From Fibrobacter sp. UWB13 (GTDB taxonomy: Bacteria; Fibrobacterota; Fibrobacteria; Fibrobacterales; Fibrobacteraceae): a DNA stretch of 64,000 bases. Of this stretch, positions 8,292-16,679 are shown in pieces. Each line of letters begins with the position of its first letter. Positions within the stretch are counted from its first letter, which is position 1. The DNA is taken from contig NZ_FXAX01000001.1 of the NCBI RefSeq assembly GCF_900177805.1, positions 868,001-932,000 on the forward strand, in the 5' to 3' direction. The notes under the pieces were generated by a model, which searched no databases, was not told where the DNA came from, and saw only the letters and a list, made by a program, of their open reading frames with translations. The position numbers were made by a program, and so were the translations under genes.

Positions 8292-8591
8292 ATCGTTTAA
8301 GTTTCAACAGAACGATTATACCCGAAAGATACAGAACACGTATCCACCTGTGCTTTTGACTTAAATCCATATTCCACACACCATATTAAACATCACCGGC
8401 GGGAAATGTAGAATTTAGGAACACAAAAAACGAATTATTGACTCATTTTGCAAACAACCGTTTGCAGGAACGCAAAAATAAAAGCATTGCGTATCAAAAA
8501 GCCAAAACGCACCCAAGCCGGGTGCGTTCTGCAATTTTCACTATAGAAGTCCGCGCCTCTCGTACGAGAGGTTCGCGCATTCTACAAGCAA
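8292..8591. other. Convergent intergenic spacer with hairpins
   Basis: It lies between the signal peptidase homologue and the DUF1015 fusion, whose genes converge. It holds the terminator at 8503-8530 and a second perfect dyad, CCTCTCG / CGAGAGG, at 8556-8571. Nothing else is recognisable in 8292-8500. Confidence 0.6.
8503..8530. terminator. Bidirectional terminator
   Basis: ACGCACCC (8507-8514) pairs with GGGTGCGT (8520-8527) around AAGCC. The upstream A tract becomes a T tract on the minus strand. Confidence 0.7.
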
Positions 8592-10418
8592 TTAGTCGAG
8601 CGTGTGGACCAAGAGACCGTCGCGGAGCTTCGGTTCAAACCACGTGCTCTTCGGCGGCATGATTTCGCCAGCGTCGGCAATGCTCATGAGCTGATCGAGC
8701 GTGGTCGGATACATTGCAAATGCGCAAGCGCATTCACCGCTATCGACGCGCTTTACGAGTTCGCCGAGACCACGGATACCACCGACAAAGTCGATGCGCT
8801 TGGAAGTACGCGGATCGTCAATGTCGAAGAGCGGCTTCAAGATAAGCTTCTGGAGGAGAGCCACATCGAGGCTGTCGACCGGACCCAAGTTCTTGAGGAA
8901 CTTGTCCTTGAACGTGCAAGCATACCACTTGCCGCCCATGTAGAAGTTCACCTGATTCTGCTTGCTCGGGCTCTGCATGCTCGGCAATTCTTCGATATCG
9001 AACACAAGCTTCATTTCTTCCATGAGCTGTTCCGGCGTACGGCCGTTCAAGTCCTTAAGCACGCGGTTGTAGTCCAAAATCTTGAGCTGCGTGCTCGGGA
9101 AGAGGATAGCGAGGTAACGGTTGTATTCTTCGTTGCCCGTGTTCTTCGGATTCTGTTCGGCGCGGTAGCTGGCAGCGCGAGCACCAGCAGCACTGCGGTG
9201 GTGACCGTCAGCGATGTAGCTCACCGGAATTTCTTCGAAGGACTTGCGGATAGCTTCGATTTCAGCATCATCGTCGATGACCCAAACCGTGTGGCCAAAG
9301 CCGTCGCCCTTGCTCACGAAGTCGTAAACAGGCTTGCGCTTGGTCACAGCACCGAAGATATCGAACTGGCCGTTGTCGCGGTAAGTGAGGAACACCGGAC
9401 CCGTATTGGCGTTCGTGGCGAGCACATGGCGCAAACGGTCTTCTTCCTTGTCAGCGCGGGTAAGTTCGTGCTTCTTGATGGTGCCGTTGAAGTAGTCGGC
9501 AGCCGGAACACAGCACACAAGACCGTACTGTTCGCGACCGTTCATCGTCTGGCGATAAACGTAGAGGCACGGCTTCTGGTCGAAAGCGATCACGCCGTCT
9601 TCGATCATCTTGTCGAGATTTTCACGAGCGTGGGCATAAACCTTCGGATCGTAAGCGTCGACAGAATCCGGAAGTTCGAGTTCGGCACGCGTCACGCGCA
9701 AGTAGGAGTGCGGAAGGCCCTCAGCCATAGCCTTGGCTTCGGCGCGATTCATCACGTCGTAAGGGAGCGCAGAGATAGTCTCAGCTTCAGCCGGGTTCAC
9801 CGGACGCAAAGCCTTGAACGGATAGATGTGCATCATAGGTTTCTTTCCTTTGTGTGCTTCTTTGATTAAAACTTCGTCTTCGGCAATCAAGTTATGGATA
9901 TAACCCGTCTTTGCCTCAATCCATTTTTTCTTCCTGTAACTTACGATGAAATAAGCTAGAAAAAAGAAGATGGCGCCGCCAATAGCAGCGACAATTGTAA
10001 TGCCAATCATGAACGCCAACAGGTGGTCCGCAGCATCATTCCACAAATGCCCGATCACCGTCGTGAAATTCTTGAACGATAGCCCCTGGAATTCTTCCAA
10101 AAAGTCAAACTTAATCGCCTCCGGATGGACAATCTTACACCCGAGCATGTAGCCCGTCGGGTAGAAAAATCCGAACTGAGTCAGCGGGTTTGCCACAAAC
10201 GACGAGACAATTCCCGGAACCTTCGGAAGGCGGAACAAGGCACAGAACGCAACCGTCAAAATAATGGCAACACCAATCGTCGGCCAAATACCAATAAAGA
10301 CGCCCGCCGCCACAGACCACGCCACTCGCATGGCATCCTGACGCCTCGGAAACATCCTATTGTAATAAATACGGCTTAAGCGCTTGTACTTCGATTCGTT
10401 CCTTCTCAATTTAACCAT
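8592..10418 (-). CDS. DUF2062 membrane domain fused to DUF1015 protein
   Basis: 608 aa. Residues 1-175 match the DUF2062 pattern: a basic start, then hydrophobic segments (about 31-62, 70-92 and 136-160) with the NPLTQFGFFYP motif. Residues 195-608 form a full-length DUF1015 protein, beginning MMHIYPFKALRP and containing PYDVMNRAEA, DGHHR and the DxxLLQ-type C-terminal core. DUF1015 proteins are usually free-standing and of unsettled function. The ATG at 10418 has GAGGTG before it. A second good ribosome site (AAAGGAAAG) lies just before Met195 (base 9836), so a separate soluble DUF1015 product is possible. Confidence 0.85.
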   Translation of the reverse strand: MVKLRRNESKYKRLSRIYYNRMFPRRQDAMRVAWSVAAGVFIGIWPTIGVAIILTVAFCALFRLPKVPGIVSSFVANPLTQFGFFYPTGYMLGCKIVHPEAIKFDFLEEFQGLSFKNFTTVIGHLWNDAADHLLAFMIGITIVAAIGGAIFFFLAYFIVSYRKKKWIEAKTGYIHNLIAEDEVLIKEAHKGKKPMMHIYPFKALRPVNPAEAETISALPYDVMNRAEAKAMAEGLPHSYLRVTRAELELPDSVDAYDPKVYAHARENLDKMIEDGVIAFDQKPCLYVYRQTMNGREQYGLVCCVPAADYFNGTIKKHELTRADKEEDRLRHVLATNANTGPVFLTYRDNGQFDIFGAVTKRKPVYDFVSKGDGFGHTVWVIDDDAEIEAIRKSFEEIPVSYIADGHHRSAAGARAASYRAEQNPKNTGNEEYNRYLAILFPSTQLKILDYNRVLKDLNGRTPEQLMEEMKLVFDIEELPSMQSPSKQNQVNFYMGGKWYACTFKDKFLKNLGPVDSLDVALLQKLILKPLFDIDDPRTSKRIDFVGGIRGLGELVKRVDSGECACAFAMYPTTLDQLMSIADAGEIMPPKSTWFEPKLRDGLLVHTLD

Positions 10419-10476
10419 ATCACCTCTTAAATAACCGAGCCAAAGATAGTAAATATAGAGGAAAGACCAAAGACTA

Positions 10477-10498
10477 TAAAAGGGGGAAGACTCCCCCT
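10477..10498 (-). terminator. Terminator after the FISUMP lipoprotein pair
   Basis: On the minus strand AGGGGGA pairs with TCCCCCT around 4 nt and is followed by TTTT. It lies 130 nt beyond the stop codon at 10631. Confidence 0.55.
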
Positions 10499-10516
10499 GA
10501 TTGCAGCCCCAGCTTA

Positions 10517-10545
10517 CATTGTCACCCCGGCCACCGTGCCGGGGT
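10517..10545. repeat. Dispersed intergenic hairpin (CATTGTCACCCCGG family)
   Basis: A perfect ACCCCGGC / GCCGGGGT stem is preceded by CATTGTC. The 14-mer CATTGTCACCCCGG recurs in reverse orientation at 21119-21132, also as one arm of a hairpin. Confidence 0.6.
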
Positions 10546-10630
10546 CGCCAATCCCTATTACAATAAAAACGCCGGATCTTCCATCACCCCCTCAAACGGG
10601 GCTTCAATCGCCAGCCCCGTAACGCCCCGG

Positions 10631-12478
10631 CTACAAGTCCTTCAAGCAACGAACTGAAAAACCGTAATCTTTGGAGTAACCGGCACTGTATGCAATCTCA
10701 TCCCCCAGCATCATCGAGTAAGCTCTGCTGCCATCATATTCATCCTCAGCGGCAATCCAGAAAAGGGCATATTCACCTACATGAAAGAATTTGCCATAGT
10801 CACCAGAACAAAAAGGCTCACAACCATGGTTAGTGCCCATCCTGTAGCCAGCAGGGAGCGCAGAGAACCCAAACGAATCCGAGCCGTTGCAACCATTACA
10901 CCCCCCACATTGCGTTGTCAGTATTTTACCGGCAATTGAATCCAGCACTTCAGGATGTTCAAGACTAAAGGGTTTTCCACCCACTTTAGTAAACAAAGTT
11001 CCCCATTCCGTTTTGGTCGGTAGACGCCAGCCCGGCGGACAAATGCCCTGCACCTTTGCCGGAAGCGAACAGGATTTAAAGTATTTGCATTCATCCAAGT
11101 CAATCGCCGCCGCCCAGGTGTAAAGACGTCCGGCAACGGCACAATTTTCAGCCTTGTTGTTATAGCACCAACTACGCTCCAACAGACTCGGAGTTTTGAC
11201 ACTATCGGCATAGTTCAAGTTTTCAGCCATCCACACCTGGCCACCGATTTTCACAGTCTTGTAAATTTGACCATCGCGGGGATCAGTCATTGAGTCATAG
11301 GCAATTTCAGGATTCAAATATGCTTCCTTCGGCACATCCCAGTTCCAGCCTCCCATCAGCTGTACCCAGCCGTTTATGGTGCAGTAATACTTGTTGGTTG
11401 CGTTTTCCACACCATCAATCATCTTGCCAACCTCTGCACTGGAGCATTTTTCGCCGTAGGTATCACATTCAATGTCGGTCGCTACGCCCCATACACCCTC
11501 CTTACAAATAAAGCGGTCTTGCGATCCATAGGAGGCACTGTATTTGTTAGCAGTAGCCTTGATTTCGCCATTGTTGCTTGAACCACATTCGTCCAAGCCA
11601 TAGTTCGTATACCAGAAGTTACGTACATACTTTTCGAACTCAGGCACCGCTCCCAAGTTCCACTTATCAATGTTGCTGCGAATGATAGCTAGTTCCCCCG
11701 CAAGATCCTTTGCTGCCGCCCAGTCTGCAATTTTTGCCTTGGTCGCCTCGTCATCCCAAATACCATCTTTTTCCATATCTGTGGCAAATTTGGTCAAGAG
11801 TTCGGTAAAATCGGCTTCACTCAAATCCCTGAGCATCAGCACGCTGAATGCTAAGAGCGCAGCATTGCCATCACCCTTGCTGAAAATATCAAGGTCTTCA
11901 GAACTAGCAAATTCGCCCTTAATGCCAAACTCATTCAAAATTTCTGATTCAGCTTGTTTTTTAGCTGAGGAGACATTTTTACCTTTACCCACCAGGTATA
12001 ATGCACGTTCATATTCCAAATGCGTAAGCAAATTAATATTTACAGTCTTGCGGTCGGAAATGTCTGTGAGAGCATTCAAAGTAATGGTACTTTGAGACTT
12101 ATTTCCCATAATTTCGTTACGGAAATACCCATTCGCCTCAAGCAAAGCATACTGACTTGCTAGAGACACGCTCGAAATACTAAACTTACCATCATCAGAG
12201 GTAATCTTTCCCGTAAAGTTCTTGCCAGTCTGAGCATAAGACTCGCCGTCTAGTTCGTAAAGTTTAACCACCGAACCAGTAACAAAAGGACCTTTTTGGG
12301 ATATGCCACTAATGGTCTTATTCTTGACAGCAACAACTTCAGGCAAAGCATTGTTGTTTGGACCACTGGAGCTGCTATCGCCACCACAGGCTGTAAGCAA
12401 AAGCACACTTGATATTGCAGCTGTAGCAACGCACCCTCGCAAAGACTTCTTTCCACACCAAATTTTTTTCAACGACAT
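10631..12478 (-). CDS. FISUMP-domain lipoprotein (upstream paralogue is at 12528)
   Basis: 615 aa. A signal peptide ends in the lipobox LLLTAC, followed by a short Gly/Ser linker. Residues of about 40-320 form a region shared with the next gene (KGPFVTGSVVKLYELDG near its start). The C-terminal 220 residues are a FISUMP domain: DGQIYKTVKIGGQVWMAENLNY near its start, WCYNN, GRLYTWAAAID, GICPPGWRLPT and a final GFSVRCLKD. The domain is abundant in Fibrobacter surface proteins and its role is unresolved. The ATG at 12478 is chosen because GGAGAA lies 6 nt upstream. A longer in-frame start would run into the neighbour's stop codon. The protein is probably outer-membrane anchored. Confidence 0.9.
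   Translation of the reverse strand: MSLKKIWCGKKSLRGCVATAAISSVLLLTACGGDSSSSGPNNNALPEVVAVKNKTISGISQKGPFVTGSVVKLYELDGESYAQTGKNFTGKITSDDGKFSISSVSLASQYALLEANGYFRNEIMGNKSQSTITLNALTDISDRKTVNINLLTHLEYERALYLVGKGKNVSSAKKQAESEILNEFGIKGEFASSEDLDIFSKGDGNAALLAFSVLMLRDLSEADFTELLTKFATDMEKDGIWDDEATKAKIADWAAAKDLAGELAIIRSNIDKWNLGAVPEFEKYVRNFWYTNYGLDECGSSNNGEIKATANKYSASYGSQDRFICKEGVWGVATDIECDTYGEKCSSAEVGKMIDGVENATNKYYCTINGWVQLMGGWNWDVPKEAYLNPEIAYDSMTDPRDGQIYKTVKIGGQVWMAENLNYADSVKTPSLLERSWCYNNKAENCAVAGRLYTWAAAIDLDECKYFKSCSLPAKVQGICPPGWRLPTKTEWGTLFTKVGGKPFSLEHPEVLDSIAGKILTTQCGGCNGCNGSDSFGFSALPAGYRMGTNHGCEPFCSGDYGKFFHVGEYALFWIAAEDEYDGSRAYSMMLGDEIAYSAGYSKDYGFSVRCLKDL
12121..12270 (-). repeat. 150-bp segment identical to 13850-13999
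   Basis: The two FISUMP genes carry a 150-bp block with no differences by eye, while flanking parts differ at several percent of positions. The pattern indicates recent duplication or gene conversion. Confidence 0.85.
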
Positions 12479-12527
12479 AAGATTCTCCAAAACAAAGTTT
12501 TTTTCAAATACGTTTATTTGTAATAGT

Positions 12528-14204
12528 CTATGATTCATCCTTCAGGCAACGAACCGAGAAGGCGTAGTCCATGCATCCGTTGTCCAGGCCCGCACCCTCG
12601 TATTTGCCGTCCAAGTACAGGCCGCTGCAGGCGTTAGAGCCATAGATCTTGGCACTCAAGAAGACGGTGTTGTAGCCATCGCCGACGAAGCCGCCATCGC
12701 CGCCCCTGCCGCCAGCAGGCAGCGCGGAAAAGCCCACGCCATCAGTACCGTTGCCATTTCTTCCATCATAATTCCATCCCGTCTGCGACTTGAGAATCTT
12801 GCCTGCTGTCAATTCTCCACCCACTTCGGTAAACAAAGTTTCCCATTCTGCTTTTGTCGGCAAATGCCAGCCCGACGGACAAATGCCCTGCACCTTTGCG
12901 GGGAGAGTGCAGGTTTTGCCGAAACCACAATCAATGCCCTTGCCAGCGTCATACAAAGCAACCGAGTCAATCGCCGCCGCCCAAGTATAAAGGCGTCCGA
13001 CCACATCACAGTTGGCAGCAACGTTGTTATAGCACCAGCTGCGTTTCAACAGACTCGGAGTCTTCGTACTGTCGGCATAGTTCAAATTCTCGGCCATCCA
13101 CACCTGATTGCCAATTTTCACAGTTTTATAAGTTAGCCCATCGCGACTATCTGTCAGAGTACCATAATTAATGTTTGGATTCAGGTGAGCTTCCTTCGGA
13201 ACATCCCAACGCCATCCCTTTCCCTTTGACACATTTACCCAACCATTTACGGTACAACAGAACGTGCCTTTGTTCTTCAGGGCTTCTTTGACTTCAGCTT
13301 TGTTACTAGCATCGCATTTACCCAAACCATAGTTCGTATACCAAAAGTTGCGCACATATTTTTCGAACTCGGGTACCGTTCCCAAATTCCACTTTTCAAT
13401 ATTGGCGCGAATAGTCGCAAGTTCACCAGCATAATCCTTCATTTGCGTCCAATCCGCAATATTAGTTTTGTTTTCCTCATCATCCCAAACGCCATCTTTT
13501 TCAATATCCGTGGCAAACTTGGTCAATAGCTCGGTAAGATCAGCCTCGCTCAAATCCCTGAGCATCAGCACGCTGAAGGCTAGGAGCGCAGCATTGCCAT
13601 CGCCCTTGCTGAAAATATCAAGGTCTTCAGAACTTGCAAATTCACCCTTGATGCCAAAAGCATTCAAAATTTCAGCTTCAGCCTGTTTCTTAGCGGAAGA
13701 CATACCTTTACCTTCACGCATCAAATACAAGGCACGTTCATATTCCAAGTGCGTAAGCAAGTTGATGTTCACCGTTTTGCGGTCGGAAAGGTCCGTGAGC
13801 GCATTCAAAGTAATGGTACTTTGCGATTTATTTCCCATAATTTCGTTATGGAAATACCCATTCGCCTCAAGCAAAGCATACTGACTTGCTAGAGACACGC
13901 TCGAAATACTAAACTTACCATCATCAGAGGTAATCTTTCCCGTAAAGTTCTTGCCAGTCTGAGCATAAGACTCGCCGTCTAGTTCGTAAAGTTTAACCAC
14001 CGAACCAGTGACAAAAGGACCTTTTTGCGAAACACCACTTATGGACTTATTCTTGACAGCAACAACTTCACGCGATGCATTGTTGTTTGGACCACTGGAA
14101 CTGCTATCATCACCGCAGGCAGTAAGCAAAAGCACACTTGATATTGCAGCTGTAGCAACGCACCCTCGCAATGCTTTTTTACACCATGTCTTTATTAACG
14201 ACAT
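12528..14204 (-). CDS. FISUMP-domain lipoprotein, tandem paralogue
   Basis: 558 aa. It has the same architecture as the downstream gene: signal peptide with LLLTAC lipobox, Ser-rich linker, shared region of about 280 residues, then a FISUMP domain (DGLTYKTVKIGNQVWMAENLNY, GICPSGWHLPT, FSVRCLKDES). It is shorter because it lacks most of the Cys-containing insert seen before the FISUMP domain in its neighbour. The ATG has GAGGAGGGG upstream. The gap to the next gene's ATG is only 49 nt, so co-transcription is likely. The N-terminal parts are nearly identical and the FISUMP parts have diverged, suggesting a conserved anchoring part and a variable binding part. Confidence 0.9.
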   Translation of the reverse strand: MSLIKTWCKKALRGCVATAAISSVLLLTACGDDSSSSGPNNNASREVVAVKNKSISGVSQKGPFVTGSVVKLYELDGESYAQTGKNFTGKITSDDGKFSISSVSLASQYALLEANGYFHNEIMGNKSQSTITLNALTDLSDRKTVNINLLTHLEYERALYLMREGKGMSSAKKQAEAEILNAFGIKGEFASSEDLDIFSKGDGNAALLAFSVLMLRDLSEADLTELLTKFATDIEKDGVWDDEENKTNIADWTQMKDYAGELATIRANIEKWNLGTVPEFEKYVRNFWYTNYGLGKCDASNKAEVKEALKNKGTFCCTVNGWVNVSKGKGWRWDVPKEAHLNPNINYGTLTDSRDGLTYKTVKIGNQVWMAENLNYADSTKTPSLLKRSWCYNNVAANCDVVGRLYTWAAAIDSVALYDAGKGIDCGFGKTCTLPAKVQGICPSGWHLPTKAEWETLFTEVGGELTAGKILKSQTGWNYDGRNGNGTDGVGFSALPAGGRGGDGGFVGDGYNTVFLSAKIYGSNACSGLYLDGKYEGAGLDNGCMDYAFSVRCLKDES

Positions 14205-14358
14205 AAGCCCCTCCTCTTTTGCAAAGGATTTTCTCTTTAATATATATTTTTCTTTACAAAAGAAGCCGATAAATTTCTAAAGAATAGAAAGCAGTTTACG
14301 ATTATTCAATCGTAAAGACCTCCAAATGCCCCAAAATCAGCGTTTTTAGAAGGAAAAT

Positions 14359-14640
14359 CTAATTTCCGCGGTAAAATTCACCGCCGTCATGCTGTTGCCA
14401 CAACAAATACATTTCCTTGTAATGATCTTTGATGAACTTCTGAATTTTCAAAAGATCGCGATCATTCAAAGCTCCTTTATTCTGAACAACCGTATCACCA
14501 TTTTCTTTCACAAAGAACTTTGCTGAACCGGTTTCCGTCAAACGACTATCACTAGCATGAGCGTGAAAGCACTCCACTATACACATTGACGTGAAATAAA
14601 GAAAATATCCAGCAATCTTAAAGTTGTAGAACTTAGGCAT
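14359..14640 (-). CDS. DUF4160-family small protein
   Basis: 93 aa, starting MPKFYNFKIAG. The family hallmark is the ECFHAHA segment after a hydrophobic strand, followed by a C-terminal helix (LKIQKFIKDHYKEMYLLW). DUF4160 proteins are small, often encoded beside another short gene, and are suspected of acting in toxin-antitoxin-like modules, though this is unproven. I chose the ATG at 14640: it overlaps the upstream gene's stop by a few bases, and the longer frame would overlap that gene by 59 nt. It is the last gene of a three-gene overlapping set. Confidence 0.7.
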   Translation of the reverse strand: MPKFYNFKIAGYFLYFTSMCIVECFHAHASDSRLTETGSAKFFVKENGDTVVQNKGALNDRDLLKIQKFIKDHYKEMYLLWQQHDGGEFYRGN

Positions 14641-14866
14641 AAACAGATTCGTCCATATATTCCAAAGCGTTAGACAAATAACCCTTAGCAATATCCTGCT
14701 CTACCGAATCCATATTGGTTTCTATAAGCGTTCCGTCTTTCTTAAAAACAGCAACACCATGACCATTGTTTAAATCTACCACTTTTACTTTTTCGCCTTC
14801 GATTAAAAAAGCAAAGCCACTGATAATGACATCAGCTTCATCAGCTATAGCTTTGACATCAAGCAT
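14633..14866 (-). CDS. Unknown 77-aa protein, middle gene of the DUF4160 module
   Basis: Starts MLDVKAIADEADVII. It reads as a small beta-rich protein (ISGFAFLIEGEKVKVVDLNN, GVAVFKKDGTLIE) with an acidic helical end. No catalytic motif or known domain is recognised. Its start overlaps the stop of the upstream gene by 8 nt and its stop overlaps the DUF4160 start, so the three proteins are translationally coupled and likely function together. Confidence 0.65.
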   Translation of the reverse strand: MLDVKAIADEADVIISGFAFLIEGEKVKVVDLNNGHGVAVFKKDGTLIETNMDSVEQDIAKGYLSNALEYMDESVYA

Positions 14867-15155
14867 ATCTCACCTCCACTTTTTTTATCGGTGCCAAGAA
14901 TCGTTCCACATCAATATATAAATCTTTCAGAATCGGAACAAGGTCTATATATTCTTCAACCAAATCCTTGCTGTAGCTGTACTTTGTCATCACAACAATA
15001 TACCCATTATCCCAAGTTAGAACCTTTTCATACTTTTCAAGACAACGGGGAGCAATGAACCTAATAGTCTCTTTACCAAACTGGAACAATGTATAGGACG
15101 ACTCGCTATACAAACGAGCCGTTTGATTCAAAGAATATTCTTTTTCCTTTTCCAT
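14859..15155 (-). CDS. Unknown 98-aa protein, first gene of the DUF4160 module
   Basis: No family is recognised. The sequence is soluble and contains a stretch with Tyr/Ser pairs (ARLYSESSYTLFQFG) and a C-terminal helix (LKDLYIDVERFLAPIKK). The ATG at 15155 is favoured over a TTG 15 nt upstream, because GGAG then sits 9 nt before the start instead of inside the coding region. It leads an operon of three overlapping genes and is divergent from the Gre-factor gene at 15229. Confidence 0.65.
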   Translation of the reverse strand: MEKEKEYSLNQTARLYSESSYTLFQFGKETIRFIAPRCLEKYEKVLTWDNGYIVVMTKYSYSKDLVEEYIDLVPILKDLYIDVERFLAPIKKVEVRYA

Positions 15156-15228
15156 AACATTTTGCTCCAATCGTTCCTTTCATTAAAAATAATATTTTTT
15201 TTCAATCACATTTTCTAAATTTTCTCCC

Positions 15229-15696
15229 ATGAAACACTTGATTTCGAAAGAAGGCTTTGAAAAATTCAAGGCAGAATGGGAACATCTCAAATACGTCGAA
15301 CGCCCGGCCATGATCAACCAGGTGCAAGCCGCCGCTGCCGAAGGCGACCGCAGCGAAAACGCTGCTTACACTTACGGGCGCATGCGCGTGCGCGAAATTG
15401 ACCGCCGCCTGCGTGAACTTGACCGCATTCTAGATGGCGCACAGATTGTCGAAAACGCAGCGACCAAGGACGGTTCCATCCGCTTTGGCGCCACAGTCAA
15501 GATGATTGATAAGAAGACCAAACGCGAAAAGGTTTACAGCATCGTCGGAGACAAGGAAATCGACCCGCTCCAGGGACGAATCAGCATGAAGTCCCCCATC
15601 GGCGAAGCCTTGCAGGGCAAAAAAGCCGGCGACACCGTCGAAGTCCAAGCCCCCCGCGGAAAGATAGTTTACGAGATATTAGAGGTTAGTTACTAG
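15229..15696 (+). CDS. Transcript cleavage factor of the GreA/GreB family
   Basis: 155 aa, the standard length. The N-terminal coiled coil carries the acidic tip EGDRSENAAY, which enters the polymerase secondary channel and stimulates cleavage of backtracked RNA. The C-terminal FKBP-like domain follows (GRISMKSPIGEALQGKKAGD). The tip context DRSENAAYTYGRMRVREIDRR resembles GreB more than GreA, but I would not fix the symbol. It is divergent from the DUF4160 module. Its stop codon TAG forms the first bases of a dispersed 25-bp repeat. Confidence 0.92.
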   Translation: MKHLISKEGFEKFKAEWEHLKYVERPAMINQVQAAAAEGDRSENAAYTYGRMRVREIDRRLRELDRILDGAQIVENAATKDGSIRFGATVKMIDKKTKREKVYSIVGDKEIDPLQGRISMKSPIGEALQGKKAGDTVEVQAPRGKIVYEILEVSY

Positions 15697-15718
15697 TTAT
15701 TAGTCATTGGTCAATAGT
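15694..15718 (+). repeat. Dispersed 25-bp repeat, copy 1
   Basis: The 25 bases beginning TAGTTATTAGTCATTGGTCA are identical to 29351-29375. A related inverted version (ACTATTGACTAACAACCAAT) ends the same spacer near 15820-15840, just before and into the tatD start. Confidence 0.75.
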
Positions 15719-15839
15719 TTAAGTTAGGCACCAAAGGTGCGTTTTCTAATTCAAAACAAATAGCGATTGACCATAATCTAAATATTTAAGCCAGCTAATT
15801 TTCAAAATAATTCAACTAAAGACTATTGACTAACAACCA

Positions 15840-16679
15840 ATGACCAACTTCATCGATACTCATTGTCATATTGATTCTTACGAGCGCCATGCGGGCGAAT
15901 CCTTTGACGCGCTTTTAGAGCGCTTCCAGACCGCCAGTTTCACAACCGAACGCAGTTCCGCCAAAGAAAAAGCGGCAGCCTCCAAGATTGCACAGCCCGA
16001 AGCATTTATCCATGTCGCCTGCGACCCGGCAGACTTTGACCGCGCCCGCGAACTCAGCGAAAAATATCCATTCGTCTACACCGCTTACGGCATCCATCCC
16101 GAATACGTCGAAACAGAAACAACCGAAGACGAAGCCCGGATGATGGAATTTTTGAAGCACCCCAAGTGCGTCGCCTGCGGTGAATTCGGCCTCGATTACC
16201 ATTACGGCGCCGAAACAAAGGCTGCCCAAGTCAAGCTCTTCGAACGTCATTTGCAGCTCGGCATAGAAAGCGGCAAGCCTCTCGTGCTCCACCTCCGCGA
16301 AGCCGATGATGACGCCCTCGCCGTCCTGCGCGCAGCAAACTTGCACAACCGCAACGTTCATGTACACTGTTTTACAGGCACGCCAGAATTCGTCGAACAG
16401 CTCCTTCAGCTAGATGCAAACATCTTCGTCGGATTCACAGGAATCGTCACGTTCAACAACGCACAAAACGTCCGAGACGCAGCAACACTCGTACCGCTCG
16501 ACCAAATGCTTTTGGAGACCGACGCCCCTTACATGGCGCCCGTTCCCTTCCGCGGAAAGCCCTGCCACTCCGGCTACATACCTTTTATCGCCGACAAGCT
16601 CGCCGAAATAAAAAAAGTGACGGTAGAAGAACTCTACCATCACTGTCGTGAAAACACGAAAAAATGCTACGGAATCTAA
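15840..16679 (+). CDS. TatD-family metal-dependent hydrolase / DNase
   Basis: 279 aa. The amidohydrolase-type metal ligands are present: DTHCH at the N-terminus, GEFGLDYHY (Glu and His), HLREADDDA, VHCFTG and ETDAPYM near the end. TatD proteins are cytoplasmic nucleases acting on damaged DNA or on tRNA and RNA ends. An insertion of about 20 residues after the first motif (SFTTERSSAKEKAAASK) lengthens the usual 255-265 aa. The gene converges on the EAL gene, and the two coding ends overlap by 4 nt. No Shine-Dalgarno is evident because the repeat-derived spacer runs into the start. Confidence 0.9.
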   Translation: MTNFIDTHCHIDSYERHAGESFDALLERFQTASFTTERSSAKEKAAASKIAQPEAFIHVACDPADFDRARELSEKYPFVYTAYGIHPEYVETETTEDEARMMEFLKHPKCVACGEFGLDYHYGAETKAAQVKLFERHLQLGIESGKPLVLHLREADDDALAVLRAANLHNRNVHVHCFTGTPEFVEQLLQLDANIFVGFTGIVTFNNAQNVRDAATLVPLDQMLLETDAPYMAPVPFRGKPCHSGYIPFIADKLAEIKKVTVEELYHHCRENTKKCYGI

